Source: Agrocybe praecox
Taxonomy: Eukaryota > Basidiomycota > Agaricomycetes > Agaricales > Agrocybaceae
DNA: 64,000 nt
Assembly (NCBI GenBank): GCA_964017145.1
Contig: OZ024845.1
Location: 1,922,001-1,986,000, forward strand
Reading direction: 5' to 3'
This document shows, piece by piece, positions 1 through 12,773 of the stretch (its first letter is position 1; each line of letters begins with the position of its first letter). Below the pieces are notes generated by a model, which saw only the letters and a list, made by a program, of their open reading frames with translations, made no database searches and had not been told where the DNA came from. The position numbers and the translations under genes are program-made.

Positions 1-1187
1 CAATCATTGCATTCTCTTTCTTCTCATCGTGCGGTTTTCACCCGAGCATGGCTTACCCTTTTACCTCGCTTGGGTACTCCTGGAAATATCGAGAAAAGCA
101 AAGCATTGGCTACGAGAGCTTTGAACCTTATGCATCGTGGTGTTATGCCACATCTAACGAGACCCATCCTTGTTATGGATTGGATCGGTGCATGCGTTGA
201 CATGGGTAAATTCTTGTTTCCAAACAACTTAAGTTCTACTTCACTCAACATTTATGTCTCAATAGGCGGTTCAGTCGGCTTATTAGCATTGAACGCTCTG
301 TTCGTACTCATGAAGGAGTATAACCTGTGAGTCAATATATATTTTGCATCTTATTTCACAACTCATAACAAATCGTCCAGTGACTATCCTTCGTTCTACA
401 CACGGTTGTATGCGTTCTTGGACCGCGACGTGCTTCATCTCAAATATCGTTCACGATTCTTCCGTCTCACCGAGTTGTTCCTGAGCTCCACGTTAGTCGT
501 ATATTCTGCGCCACACACTCTTAAGACAGCCTTCTTAACTGGATTTTTTTTAGTCATTTACCAGCGACCCTTTTGGCTTCGTTCGTCAAGAAACTTTCTC
601 GATTATCACTCAACGCCCCACCAGCAGCAATTGTAATGATTATACCATTCACGTATAATATTCTCAAACGACATCCTGCTCTAATGGTCATGATCCATCG
701 AAATGATATGGATGATTCGAATGGTACGTTCTGTACAGAATAGACTTTTGCGCCTCTGAGACTTACGTGCAAATGTAGACCCCTTCCTACCAGAAGAAAC
801 CAACCCAATACAAACCCATGCACTAGACAGCTCACTCTGGGAACTTCTCTCACATACGTCGCACTACCATGCCCCCGTTTCCACCATGTGCAAGATTTTC
901 TCTGAAGCTTTCACCAAGCCCAACTATTCCTTGGAAGATTTCTTGGATCATACATACAACACGGTAAGCACTTTTGTGACTTTTTCCAGATGGAAGTGTA
1001 AACTGAGCTGCATGCGCCTATCCAGCTATTCGAAACCGAAATAAACAGGAAAATTAAAAGAGAGCCAGCCATGGCTGTTGATTCGGACCTTAAAGTTTTC
1101 CCAAGTCAAGCTCAAGAGAGTGCTCAGGAAGATCTTATGGCCGGTAGCTCTCAGAGGGACTTCATCAGTGAACTTTGGGTGTTCTAG
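1..1187 (+). CDS. NOC4: Nucleolar complex protein 4 (Noc4/Utp19), C-terminal part
   Basis: This is the 3' part of a CBF/Mak21-family gene; the 5' end lies outside the window. Visible exons are 1..326, 381..491, 554..723, 779..963 and 1026..1187, and all four introns are GT-AG with frame kept. The protein reads through the family's helical core (LTLLPRL, HRGVMPHLTRP, GSVGLLALNALF, YPSFYTRLYAFLD) and a late hydrophobic helix (PPAAIVMIIPFTYNILK), and ends in an acidic tail before TAG. Noc4 pairs with Nop14 in the nucleolus and is needed for 40S subunit assembly and export; that role is family knowledge. No promoter is visible. The assignment rests on residue pattern, the order of conserved blocks and the C-terminal position. 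Confidence 0.88.
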
Positions 1188-1408
1188 AAGTCCAGTTCAT
1201 GGATGTTACCATGCTTTATACAGACTTCTTTTTGAATCTATCGGGTGTGACCACACAGTCAATCCGAAAGTGAGAAAATGCTGATTGAATAGATACTGAA
1301 TACATATTTCTGCTGTCAAAGTCCAGAGAAAAGGAAGGAAGCCCTGAAATAGTAAGACTCTTGCTAGAAATGCTCCGTTGTCCGATCATCCCTTAATGGA
1401 ACGCATCA

Positions 1409-4067
1409 TCATTGACCGGGAACCTTGAGTGGCTGAGGCAACTTGGGGTTGGGGCTGATAGCTGGCAATGGGGCACCTTTCCTGAGAGTGAAAGGTGCGG
1501 TAGGCGTCTTAATGCCACCACCTGGAGTACCGTATACAGGCTTCGCTGGGGGAGCAATAAATGGATGGGCCTCGGTGTTGAATACGACTGTCAAAGTCGC
1601 CCGTCTTTCAGCAAAGCGTCAAGTTCAATGGGGCATCAAAGGGTACGTACATTTGTCAATACTGATGTGGTTGGGGTCGTCGAAAGTAAGGAATCTAGGG
1701 GAAGAGAAATGTCAACCTAAGCATTGAAAAGATCGTCGAATAAATTATCACTTACAGGTATTTGAGTACTTCTGCAAACCAGAAACTCTCGGTATCGTCG
1801 ATGAGACCGTTGTTGATGTTATTGACGTCGTTCAAACCGACGAAGCCAGTTGGTGTCTTCAAGAATTTGTTGAAGCTATTAACGGCGCTTGCTGCGCGAT
1901 CGAGATACTTTGTATCACCAGTGACACGGAAGGCATAGAAGTTCGACTCCAGGACTTCGGGACGAAGGATATAATCAGAAGATGTGATATAATAACCGTG
2001 TTTCTGGTAGAAGGCTAGTTGATCTGGGCTGATTCCTCCTCCGCCTGTAAAGTTGCCATCGGACGAGATGTAAGCAAACGCCTCGGGACCGATACCAGTC
2101 CTGCAAGAAGAAATACACTTTTAGCTCGGAACGATGAAGGGAATCAGGGTACACATACGTCGTTCCAGCATAGGTGTTCCAGCAGCCGTCCACCAAATCA
2201 AGTGCGATTTTGACAATCGTATCATTATTCAACATGCGTCCGCCTATCGGTGGAAGAAAATTATACATCAAACCATAGAACCTTTAATCGATATAATAAG
2301 CACACAAACCTAGAAGCCAGTTTCCTCCATAGAAGCAGGCCAAGTGAGAACCGGTATGGCGGATCAGTCTTGAATCATCGAAATCGGCCAGGTAAACAAA
2401 GTTTCCGACAGTGGAAGTCTGTAGATGCCCTTTAGCACATACATTTGAATGACAATGAAAGGAGATTATTTGCCCATACGCACACGAAGCAAAGTCTTGA
2501 TAGAAGTGTCGACGGCAGTATGCCACGTATCAGCGAACAAGTTATCGTTCGTGTTTGAGAGTCGGGCATGCTTGATCAGGTATTCGAAATAGCTATCAGA
2601 GCCGCCTCCCCACGTCTATAGTTTCGTGAGTGAATCAGTCCCTATTGCGATAATGAGGCCATGCTTCAAGTAGAACACTCACGACAAAACCTCCCACAAA
2701 ATCCCCGCTGGCCGGATCAATTCCCTGTGCAGCGAGACCTTGGACATAGTCAGCATGAAGCTACGGACCGATACTTCAACAATTTTCGATCTTCACCTGG
2801 AAGCGGGGCGGGCTGCGGGAGCGACGGTTTTAGTTCGACAGGCGCGAGAGCGTAAAAGAATATTGGGACTCACAAGGTTAGCAATGTGAGTTACAGATTT
2901 GATGGCCAAACCGGCATAGGTCTGATTTCCTGTGTGTTTGCTCAGAGTTTCGAACTCAAGCGAGAGCTATCACAAAGATTTTAATCAGTCAAGATAACCC
3001 ATATTTCTCGTAAAGGCGGATACTAACAGTTCCCGCTTCGGCAATGTTCGACTGTTGAGTTTCCAAAAAATTAGCACCGAAGATGTCATAGGTGGCGTGA
3101 TACGCACTGTAGCAATCTGGGGCGTGTTTGTCGTGAAATCGAGGAAGCCGAATGGAACATCGTTGTTCTGCACACGAATTTTAATGTATTAGCGATGTAT
3201 TCCCGCGGAACTTGGAAGAACACGATACGCACTCCGACCCAAGCAAATGCTAACTTATCACCGAGCTCCGTCGCTTTCTCCAAAAGTACAGGGAACTGCT
3301 GGTTGCTCAACTCGTATGCGCTCAGGAGACCACCAAGATAACGGATGGTAGTTTCGAAAAGGCTATAAATGGATCAGAGACAAGAATGGCACAACGATAA
3401 AAATGAAAAACATGCCTGACAGTGTCCGGAGTTTGTGATTTGCTAAAGTCGATCTTGCTCGAGAAATTGACAGCTTGAGCAAAAAGGTCCTACAATTACG
3501 TGTCTTCATGAGTCTCATGGGCTTTATGACGTCGTAAAAGCCGGTCGGTACTCACATTTAACCCCATGATGTGCTAGAGGGGAATTCAAGGGGATATCGA
3601 TCAGGCTCGAATTTGCATGGATTTTCACACACACACACCATTGTAGTCATTGCATCGACGATGGAAGCTCCTAATTATCCTGGTGGTTAGTAGGTGTATG
3701 AGGGAAATTTTGCCATGATAAATTACCCCATCCATTGCGTCCATCCGAGAAACCTACGAGTTTCAACGACATTATTTATTTATTCGCCGTAAAATAAACG
3801 AGACGAGACGTACTTTGGCTCAAGGGTGAAAGATCATCGTGACCAAAAGCAAACTTTCTGTAGGAGTTCGTCAGCGACTAGTGAATCTTCGGTCATAAAA
3901 CTCAGAACTAACTGGTATGCGGAGAAGCTTTCATTGAAGATTTGTACAACTGCGTCACGATGTATACGTGCGCTGGGCGGAAGGACAATGAAAGGATCTT
4001 GAACAGGAGCACCAATGACTGATCCTGCGAGAAGTAAAGAGATGGCTAAGCGTCCAGCTGTTAACAT
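1409..4067 (-). CDS. Secreted class I alpha-1,2-mannosidase (GH47)
   Basis: Seventeen exons: complement(join(1409..1587,1651..1694,1756..2100,2159..2243,2310..2429,2480..2615,2683..2760,2874..2966,3028..3051,3108..3167,3233..3362,3416..3489,3556..3573,3639..3670,3727..3753,3814..3857,3913..4067)), 547 aa. The N-terminus has a signal peptide ([20 protein letters not shown]). GH47 blocks follow in order: [23 protein letters not shown] with [88 protein letters not shown] and the C-terminal [10 protein letters not shown], whose Thr ligates the catalytic calcium in this family. It trims alpha-1,2-mannose from N-glycans; the signal peptide without a membrane anchor fits the secreted fungal subgroup. 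Exons of 24 and 18 nt occur, and intron 3363..3415 is GC-AG. Length is normal for the subgroup. Confidence 0.93.
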
Positions 4068-5342
4068 GGTGGCAAGGTATGTGTCTTGGGACGCAAAACG
4101 GGGTCAAGACGAGAATTGAGGGGTAGGAGTGAGCTGTCTTTTATGCAATTGCGAAAGGTCCGTAACGTTAATAGCGCATATTTTTACTTTTGCTGAGCTT
4201 CGATCAATACAAGGCGCCCTCTTTTGGGAAGAATTCCTGGCATTCGCTGAGATTTGCTAGTCGGAAATTGTTCTTCTATTTTTGTGGGACCATACTTGGA
4301 CCATACGCCAGTAATAGCACCCAATGGAAGCATATACCGATTGTTCTGTGTATGTCCCAGTGACTCTTCGTGTATGCGTTCCATTGGCCGATGTCTGACT
4401 GGATCAAGGCTGAAAACACAACCCGCTATATATGTCGAGCCCTTGAAGGACGATGTACCGTATAAATAGCATAAATCGGCATGTGAAGTGCCGGCGCCAA
4501 AAGGAGACAGTGTCGGTAAAGTCGTCACCAGTTTGCAGTCTTGAGAAAAAAATGACATAGACTTTAGTTATCCTGCGAGCAGCCTTTTGTCGTTGGTTAT
4601 TGATTTATAACCACCTCACATGGTAGGAGCATCTGATGACCGAAGGAAGGACCATATACACGTGGGCGGCGATACAACACAACTTTTAGAAAAACTGATC
4701 GCTGTTGAGCGTGTGTATGCAATCTTGAGAAGCCTGAGAGTAGATGATTATATATTACGCATCTAGCGCATGTGTATCTGGATGTGGACCAAGTTCTGAG
4801 GGCTTGATGGTTACAGTGATGTTAAGAGTTAGTACACAGCGATGGGCTCTGAATGTAGCGGGAAAAAAGGCTTACAACAGCCAAGTTGGCGACTAGACCC
4901 CAGAAAGAAGAGAAATGAGAGAATACTCAGGTAGATGTTGATCAAGTGATACGCCCCAAGGAAAAAGAAGGAGTCATGTACCTGCATACCACATGTGGGA
5001 ATGAAGAGGTCGTTTATACAAAAGTTGAAGGTTGTTTACTACAAGAAATTTGTGAGTAAACTTGGGTGACTTGGCACACACGAATACGGATGTCACACAA
5101 CAAAGTAGGGCTGGCTATTGAATGCGCGTCTTACTACGCGTGTATGTAGGAACCAACAATCGACCGGGCTTGGGCTTGGGCTTGGGCTTACTATCACAAT
5201 TTGTATGATTTATCGATTATATTTTCATGCTCAACTGTTACGCCTTCTTCTCTGAAAATGTTTGCTACAGAGCAATGAATAAATAAGCGGCCTATCGACA
5301 TTGACCGTTTTTAAGTACACTGTTCCTTCCGTGAATAAAAGC
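4068..5342. other. Intergenic region upstream of the GH47 gene and downstream of SWP1
   Basis: About 1.27 kb with no convincing gene. A 124-codon open frame on the minus strand (4184..4558) has no recognisable domain and no splice context, so I treat it as chance. A short tandem of the hexamer TTGGGC (about four copies) lies near 5167-5190. The GH47 promoter should lie just above 4067. Confidence 0.6.
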
Positions 5343-6343
5343 CTATTTTCTACCGACGCGACGGTCTCCAATGCTGCTCAGAGCTTGCTTCCCGGCGAAG
5401 ACAGTTGGGACAGTAAGAATGGCAGCGTAAAGCAAGACCTGACCAAGCTTCAGACCGACCCAGTACCATAAAAGAAGAGCCTCAAAGGCGCCGAGAGAAA
5501 GAGTGAATGGCAGGATGCTTGGAGAGAACAGACGCGTTGCCTTAGGCGCCACCTGGGACCACTATTTCGTAAAACATTGTAAGCACATGCGTTGGAAACG
5601 ACAAGAGCAGACTTACAAGACCCAGTAATACTACCCATGGGGCGAGAACCGCTCCGACAGAGACTGCTGAGATGAATTTAGGGGGGAGTTTGTTCTCTGG
5701 GCGGAAAGTATGCTTGATCTCAGGTAAAGGATGAAAGGTCGATTCTTCAGGGTCTACGGGGGCGGGTTGTGAAGGTGGGAGGATGAGATCGAACAGCTCA
5801 ATAGAGACAGGGTCGTATTGGGAAGAACCGATGATAAGGCTAACTGAAAGGGGGTCGCTGTTGGGCGTCGGTGGAAGAGACAAAGGAGCTTTGGACAAGT
5901 TCTGCATACCGCAGTTAATCTTCCATGCATTCTATCAAGCAAAACGCGACAGAACTTACCAGGTCAAACTTGGCCTTCCCTCCAGGAGTAACGCGCACAG
6001 GTTGGATACCCTCCTCGTTGTTCTTCTCATCGAAGAACCTGAGGAAAGTCTGATGAGGTTGGAAACCTTTGCCAGTCTCCTTGTCTACCACTTGGAACGT
6101 AAGTCTAAGCGTTTCCTTGCCGGAGATTCGGACTGGCGTAGAAGCCTTTTGTGCAAGGGATATCCTGACGATATGATGAAAGAAATAAGATGTGACGAAA
6201 TATCGATAATGGATGCCAACTCACGGTTCTGAGCGGAGTTGTGAACCAGTAGCATCGGTCACTACAAAACGAGGGGACTGGAGGGTCAAAATAGACGCCT
6301 GCGCTGACAGTGCGAGCAGTAACACTGAGAATATAGGAAACAT
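5343..6343 (-). CDS. SWP1: Oligosaccharyltransferase subunit Swp1 (ribophorin II family)
   Basis: Four exons: complement(join(5343..5561,5617..5901,5960..6164,6225..6343)), 275 aa. The protein starts with a signal peptide (MFPIFSVLLLALSAQAS), has a luminal beta-rich domain (LTFQVVDKETGKGF, QTFLRFFDE, HTFRPENKLPPKFIS) and ends with three hydrophobic segments (SVGAVLAPWVVLLGLW; LPFTLSLGAFEALLLWYWV; VLLYAAILTVPTVFAGK) and a basic tail. This is the layout of the ribophorin II C-terminal region, and the length matches yeast Swp1. It belongs to the ER complex that transfers the lipid-linked glycan to Asn-X-Ser/Thr, so it acts upstream of mannosidases such as its neighbour. Nothing suggests that the two genes are co-regulated. 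Confidence 0.9.
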
Positions 6344-6602
6344 AATGACTGAAGAAGGCTGAATTCAATATTTCTCAATTTCGCCGTCGACGTGTTGCGA
6401 CACGCTGTCCCGTGAGAGTCGTATTGATCCCGTGAGTCTACAGACGGCAACAAAGGCAGACCTCGGTAATGAGTCATACAGGTGAACATCTAGTATTGCG
6501 CCATTGCCTCAGTGTAACTTCAAGTAAAATCAGTATGGAATGTTATTGAGGATTCAGAAAATCCTGTAAAAAGACGACGCAAGCAGCAAAATGCAAAATC
6601 AA

Positions 6603-6688
6603 AGTCCCGACGGTGGTTCGAACACCGGACCCTGCGATATGTGATTCACTCACTGCAATCGCATGCTATACCACTTAGCTATCGAGAC
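6603..6688 (-). tRNA. tRNA-Cys (GCA), intron-containing, copy 1
   Basis: Read on the minus strand this folds into a cloverleaf. The acceptor stem GTCTCGA pairs with TCGGGAC, the discriminator is T (usual for tRNA-Cys), the D arm uses GCTA/TAGC, the anticodon stem TGCGA/TCGCA encloses TTGCA, and the T arm is CGGTG-TTCGAAC-CACCG. The anticodon loop is interrupted just after the anticodon by an intron of about 14 nt. It is identical over 86 nt to the copy at 10525..10610 in the same orientation; the two flank gene A. Confidence 0.9.
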
Positions 6689-6866
6689 GATATGTTGCTT
6701 TCACCGCATACGCGAATGAATACGCCAGGGAAAAGCAATCAAAATGGTTTCAATAATCCACAATATTTGATAGTGTACATGCTGTATTTCCAGTTATAAA
6801 TTAAAGGCATACATTAGATTGAAGAGTTGATAGTATACATGTATTAAATAAGGAGCGTAGATAAAC

Positions 6867-9724
6867 TCAGACAGTTGATTCATGCTGAGACTGCCTGGCT
6901 TTGTTACTCGAGAAAGTAGGCAGGTATGATAATCGTGAAAGAGTGTAAGAAGTTGTCGAGCTTCGTCCTCTTCCTTCATTTGGAATGCTGCCATAGTTTT
7001 GTGCACTGGGGGCAGCAACAACATCAGCAGCAACCTCATTCGCATCTTCTCCATGATACTCGCGATATCCCCACACCCAGTATGCAGCCCAAAGGCAGCA
7101 AACTATGAAGATGACGGAGACCAATGAAAAGAAGACCCCGAAGATAATTTTGGTGATTTTGCTAGAGTGCTGGAAGCAGAGGGATGTAAACGCAAGGATG
7201 AAAGCCACAATACTAAGGTAATAAAAAATGGTTAGCTCTGTAAGGGAAAAATACATAGGCATACGTACCTCCATGCAAAGAAAACGGAAGGAAGACTGTA
7301 TACTAGTGCACGGATCTCCAAGCTCATGGCAGCAGAACGCCCGCGGCTAGTGATTTCCTTCTGTATACAAAGATCATCGTGAGTTGCAAGAAAAGGCATA
7401 CATCACCCAGCAGTTACTTACCACATCTCTAACAAATTGTGGTGTCTTCGCCGTGACATTATGCATGAAAACCAGGGCGAGGCAGACACTTCCGATGGTA
7501 AATATGGAAGAGACATAGCTGGAAATTTGAGCAAGTGACCTATGTGTTCCGGTATAATGACCATTCAGGTCGACATTGTGGATTCCCAAAAATGCGACGT
7601 TGATCAGGAGCAAGAGGATCGCCTTTATTCATAGAGAGTCCCAGTCAGTTTCACACTCAGACAATTTCCAAAACCATGAGAGACGTACAATGACTACAAG
7701 ACCCCTCCATTCGTCGTGGAGAACATTTATAGACCTTTCCCACGCCATACTACTGCCTGACATTTCCCGTAATGTTCGCAGGTAGAAATTAGGCGCACCA
7801 AAGAATAGCGGTGAAGTGGAGTTGATAAGCCATGTTCGACGATTGGCTAGTAATGTTAGTTGCCGTAATACCGGACTTTTACTACGTGATTCTGTCGCCG
7901 CGGTTTCTTCTACAGGTGCAGGTGGTGGTGGAGCTTCAACAGCTTTAGGCTGCGGCGGTGGCGCATAGAGTTTGGGATGGACTAAGGTGTCTATGAGCTT
8001 TTGTCTTCTTATGGAAGAATGGAGTCAATTACCAAAGGTGTGCATGAGTTGCGCTAATGAACCGTCTATGAGCAAACGGTGAAACCGCATGATGAAGTCA
8101 AGGTACTCACAGAGCAAGCTGACGGCGCCTAAACATTGATTGCCGATATTTTCTGGATTAAACCACTGTAAATTTATATGGGAAGGAAAAGATGAATGAA
8201 GCTCCTACTTTCTAGATTATCCGTAAGAGTAAGAATTTTGTAAAGATCGTCGAGAGTGTAGCTAGAGTTTGATATCTGAGAAGACATATAATCTAGGTTG
8301 GTCGGGGTGAATAAGCAATAAGGCACGACAGAAGCTGTGGTGTGCTCACTTCCGATGAAATACAAGACTAAATCTCGTAATTCTGCTACAACTGCTGTGG
8401 ACATTTCCAGTGCGCGAGGATAGAGTTGCAGATACAACCTGTTGGAGACACGTCATGAGCCCTGCAAACTAACATTGCGATGAAATGAACGCTACCAATA
8501 TTGTGCTTCGATTTCTTGATCTGTTGGTAGGGATACACATGTAAGAAAATGGTTGGGAGAATGGGATAATTATGAGAATCTCTACTCACGAAGACGACGA
8601 GTAGAAATAGCACCCTTCATCTCATCCCAAGAGGCTAACTTGTTGACTTCGAAGTTGTCCAGGAAGAATATCGAGCGAGTATTGTGATTGACGTAGAAGT
8701 ACACCGTTTGTATGCTTTGACTCTTTTCATCATATTGTAAATCAAGGACCAGATCAGTATTGTCGGGGATAATAATGCCGTTGTCGTCAATGAATTCGTC
8801 AATAGATGAGATGTCCTCTAACGCTTGCTGAAAAATTGTAGGATCAGAGAGGTCCGCGTCCGTGTAGATTCTCTATGAACAAGACAGTGTTAAATTATTA
8901 CTAGAAAGTTGTCGACGGAGCGTACCTTTCCATGATGACAGAAGTAGCTTGCTCCTTCGGGGTGTGTATAATGCGCCCATCCAGGTGGGGGTACAAGTCT
9001 TAAAAGGCGGATTCAGCTTCATAAAAACGAAAGAGTATTTGTTCGGTTTGCTCACTTAACGAAAGTCGTAGTTAATGGCTTGATGGTAACTGAGACCTCT
9101 TGCTGACCGCTACTCAAAAATCAGAATCGTTGATTCATTTTACGAATGAAGTACTTACAGGCGAGACCGCGCGATGTTTCGTTGAAATGCCTCAGGCATT
9201 ATTGGCTTGATGCGAGGGTTTTCAAACGAGACACTAATGCCAATTGCCGATTGTGACAGAGCCTTTTGGAGGCGCGACCTATTTTCTTCTTCTTCCCGGT
9301 ATGCCATAGTAGTGACTTGAGTGGTTTCTGTAACTTCGTCCACGACCTCCTCGTAGGTCGTCTCGCGAATTTCAGAGACTTCAGCGCTCGTTTCCGTATA
9401 TTCGATTTGAGATGATCCAAATTGTGTCCAGTTATTTCCAGCGGATCTGGCCCAGGGATCCATTGAGAAGGCTACGTTATCGAGAGATATGACAGTGCTA
9501 CTGCCGTCAGCTTTTGTCCAAGACAGGGCTCCTTCAACCGTGGAATTGGAATTTCCTTTGCTAGTCGTTTTAGGCAAAAGTCGAAGCAAACGACCTAATA
9601 CAGCAAAGCTACGCAGCAACTTTGCCAAAACCTTTCTCAGCATACCTAGTTGGAATACATTTCGTAGAAGCTGACGAAGAGCAGCAAGAAGAGTGGCAAC
9701 TCTTCCCCTCGCAGCGATAGCCAT
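6867..9724 (-). CDS. WW-type domain / four-TM membrane protein, paralog A
   Basis: Thirteen exons: complement(join(6867..7212,7269..7360,7422..7622,7689..7981,8033..8053,8111..8152,8209..8292,8350..8438,8496..8520,8590..8872,8926..8998,9056..9109,9159..9724)), 722 aa. Order of parts: a basic, leucine-rich N-terminus (residues 1-50), a disordered region ending in the family motif PIMPEAFQRN, a short linker exon, a WW-type domain (PPPGWAHYTHPEGASYF, first Trp kept), a conserved block (IYTDADLSDP, IPDNTDLVLDL, RSIFFLDNFE), EIEAQYW, then a globular region and about four hydrophobic segments in the last three exons. Unlike its paralogs, exon 10 carries a proline-rich insert (APPPQP, APPPPAP) where others have the WHGEPHARxERNFSVYG block. 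Exon sizes otherwise match C, D and E. Function unknown; this is the most diverged long member. Confidence 0.8.
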
Positions 9725-10524
9725 AGTAAGGTTTACAGTGCGATTCTGGTAAACCAGTACGCGTCTAGCTCGTGGAAGGGGAATAATACACGGGAAGACC
9801 TGAAGTTGAGGGAGGAAGACTATTTAACTAAGCACGGAGTCTCACGGTCGGATACATGCGCGATGTCAGAAACGTTAATATATTCGAGGGACCCCCGGAG
9901 AGTGAATTTTCCCTGATATAATAACAAAGCCCTATATTCGTCTGACAGAGGTGGATCAATATAGTGTTTGATCACACGCGAAGAAGACCAGATACAATAA
10001 GTACTAACCGCATATCCTCTACAAAAGAGCAACTCTCACAGAGAAAAGAATGCGCACCATGTTAATAAGAGTATGTCGCCTTTGTAAGAAGCGCACCCCA
10101 GCAGAGAATCATAGAATAAGAAATAAAGGCCACGTACCTGACGGAGTCTTGTTGAAGTTTGTCATTATGTAGTGTATGTAATATGCGACGCCGAGAGTTT
10201 AGTCCTAAAGAATCAGATATGTCAGATATGTCAGTCAATCAAACTTAGCCAATCCCCAGATTGATGCGTATTATTTTCTCAACACAAGAAGTCCTAGGAA
10301 TAACCCTATATAATGAACAGACGCTGCTGCAGAGTGAAGGCAATTACTTAGACAAGCTGAAGGCCCTGACAAGTTGAGAGAAATGTGGTAAAGATGAGTT
10401 GAGGAAGGTTCGGTTAATGATGGAGTTGAGCAAAAAGGCACAGGGATGAAACGGTGGGCAGGACCGAGCAAGACACCGGAGCACTTAGTGAACCGTTGAC
10501 CAATCAGTAAAAATGCAAAAGTAA
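9725..10524. other. Intergenic region upstream of paralog A
   Basis: About 800 nt between the start of A and the second tRNA-Cys. It should contain the A promoter. Open frames here are short and have no recognisable content, and I see no repeats. Confidence 0.5.
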
Positions 10525-10610
10525 AGTCCCGACGGTGGTTCGAACACCGGACCCTGCGATATGTGATTCACTCACTGCAATCGCATGCTATACCACTTAG
10601 CTATCGAGAC
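10525..10610 (-). tRNA. tRNA-Cys (GCA), intron-containing, copy 2
   Basis: Identical over 86 nt, including the intron, to the copy at 6603..6688 and in the same orientation. A short upstream stretch (AATGCAAAA then AAAGTCCC) is also similar, so the duplicated unit is slightly longer than the tRNA. It sits 133 nt before the RPN3 start codon, on the opposite strand. Confidence 0.9.
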
Positions 10611-10743
10611 CATGTAATGCTGGAGCTTGGCAGCTTATATGTACGCATGGACTTCTAATAATACAGACGCGACGCGTCACCTTGCTTTCAAGTGCCGTTT
10701 CTGGAATACGTGAACTATCTCTTTACTTCCACCATAATCCATC

Positions 10744-12439
10744 ATGCCCGACGTAGAAATGAAGCCTACAGACACCAAGGCTGAAGCCAAACCAGCAGAA
10801 GAAAAGAAGCCTGAACCGTTAACTCCTGTTGCAGAAATCAAGAACAACGTTACACTCATCGACCGGGCGGTATCGACTCTAGAGCCTCGTTTTACTCATC
10901 GTGTTCTGCGCACTTTGACTGCCCTACGCAAACGGGTTGACGAATCAATACTACGTAGCGCTGTTGAGGCAATCTATTTCAAAGGTTGGTCTATCCGATT
11001 CATAATCCCTTTGTACTTTCTGAAAGCCTCCGTGATGGTTAGATGAATCCGTTAAGAAATCGCTCCTAACATGGCTTCCTGGAGCCACATCTGAAGACCA
11101 GCAGATGGACGTGGATTCCTCTTCAAAGGCGTCACAAGCTACTCTTGCACCAGAAGCCGAAATGTACCTCCGCCTTCTCATTCTTCAATACTTGCTTGCC
11201 TCTGAGGAAACCCAAGAGAGGGCACTGGAGCTGGCAAATGAAACGGCAGAGAAGGTCCAATCATTGAACCGGCGTAGTATGGATGCTATCGCGGCAAAGA
11301 TCTGGCTTGCAGTGGATCGTGCTTATGATGTAGCAGGTGAACTCTCCGACGCGCGACCGTATGTTTACATTTCGATTTATCTTGCAGCAAACCTGATGTC
11401 TTTGATAGAATATTCCTCGCCGCCCAACGCACTGCCTCTCTCCGTCACGACGATGAAGCTCAAGCTGCGCTTATCAATTGCTTACTGCGAAGCTACATCA
11501 ACTACAACTTGTACGATCAAGCCGACAAACTTATCTCAAAGACCACATTCCCCAGTTCAGCGAGCAACGCACAGTTTGCGAGGTACCACTATTATCTTGG
11601 GCGTATCAGAGCCGTTCAGCTCAACTATACTGAAGCCCACACCAACCTTCAGCAAGCTATCCGCCGTGCACCACCTGCAAAGACAGCTCCTGGGTTTTAT
11701 CAAGCCGTGCACAAGTACTTTGTAGTAGTTGAACTGCTTATGGGTGATATTCCAGACAGAAGTTTGTTCAGACACGCTGTCCTGGAGAAGGCTTTGAACG
11801 CATATTTTGAAATCGTCAAAGGTGCGCAACTAGTGCAATGTAGTCATGGTTAGATTTCTGATCTTTCCCTTCAGCTGTACGAACCGGATCTCTTGCCCAG
11901 TTCCAAACAACTCTTTCAAAGCACGCCGGCCAGTTTGAAGAGGACAACACCTACACTCTCATTATTCGCCTACGACAAAATGTTATCAAGACCGGTATCA
12001 GAAGGCTTTCACTCTCGTATTCACGCATCTCTCTGCGTGATATCTGCGTAAAGCTCCACCTAGACTCAGAAGAGGATGCCGAGTACATTGTAGGCAAAGC
12101 TATTCGCGATGGTGTCATTGAAGGGCGCATTGTCCACGGCAAAGGCTGGATGGAGAGTGGGGGACAGAAGAGCGGTTATGGACCCGAAGTTAGCGAAGTC
12201 TTTGGTCGACGTATCGCTTTCTGCTTGGATCTCCATAATCAGAGCGTCAAGGTACTGATCTTTTTCCTTCGCATCCATTATCGGAAATTAATTTTGTTAC
12301 ACAGGCAATGCGTTACCCTCTGAATGCCCACCGAAAAGAGCTTGCTGCAGCCGAGGGTGCAAGAGAGCGAGAGAAGGAACTCGCCAAAGAAATCCAGGAC
12401 GGTGATCTCGATGACGAAGACCTCGGAGGCGATTTCTGA
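10744..12439 (+). CDS. RPN3: 26S proteasome regulatory subunit Rpn3 (PSMD3)
   Basis: Five exons: join(10744..10984,11043..11358,11409..11821,11875..12251,12305..12439), 493 aa, normal for the family. After a charged N-terminus come the helical repeats (RRSMDAIAAKIWLAVDRAYD, RTASLRHDDEAQAALINCLL, LYDQADKLISKTTFP, RYHYYLGRIRAVQL, VVVELLMGDIPDRSLF), then the PCI domain (RTGSLAQFQTTLSKHAGQF, TYTLIIRLRQNVIKTGIRRL, SYSRISLRDICVKL) and the family ending FCLDLHNQSVKAMRYP, with an acidic tail. Rpn3 is a PCI subunit of the proteasome lid. A DNA-level fragment of this gene, with its intron, lies at 23311..23583. Confidence 0.96.
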
Positions 12440-12703
12440 TCATATTTCTCGCTTTGTATTTTGTAGTTCGGCAGCATGATAATGATATGATTTGTGGCGT
12501 TTTCACCCTCCGATCTTCCCCTAGGTGTCATTTTATGAAATTGCAGATGAGCGTGAAAGTTTTTTACCATGGGAAAAAAATGGTGAAATATTCATGAGTT
12601 CGCAGTTCATACACACAAAATAAGGATAGGTATGTCTGTCTACAATGCCTCGAGGCGGTCGCCACCATACACTGTCTTACAGTATTTGTTATTTTAACCG
12701 TGT

Positions 12704-12773
12704 TTGAACTCAATTTGTATAAAAATAAGTCGATGTGTTTTTTTAGTAAAAATATGTAACCCCGCATCTAGTG
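12704..12773 (+). mobile_element. Remnant of the CACTA-like MITE (right end)
   Basis: The end of this stretch (GTAACCCCGCATCTAGTG) is close to the right terminus of the MITE at 13875..14151. The preceding AT-rich bases also resemble the MITE subterminal region. No matching left end or target duplication could be placed, so this is a decayed or truncated copy. Confidence 0.55.

Noticed and set aside
4184..4558. 124-codon minus-strand ORF between GH47 and SWP1
   Set aside because: No domain, low-complexity or signal feature, and no splice context; its length is compatible with chance.
11359..11387. Alternative 29-nt intron in RPN3
   Set aside because: It also keeps frame, but the 50-nt intron (11359-11408) gives the family sequence before RTASLRHD and is a normal size.
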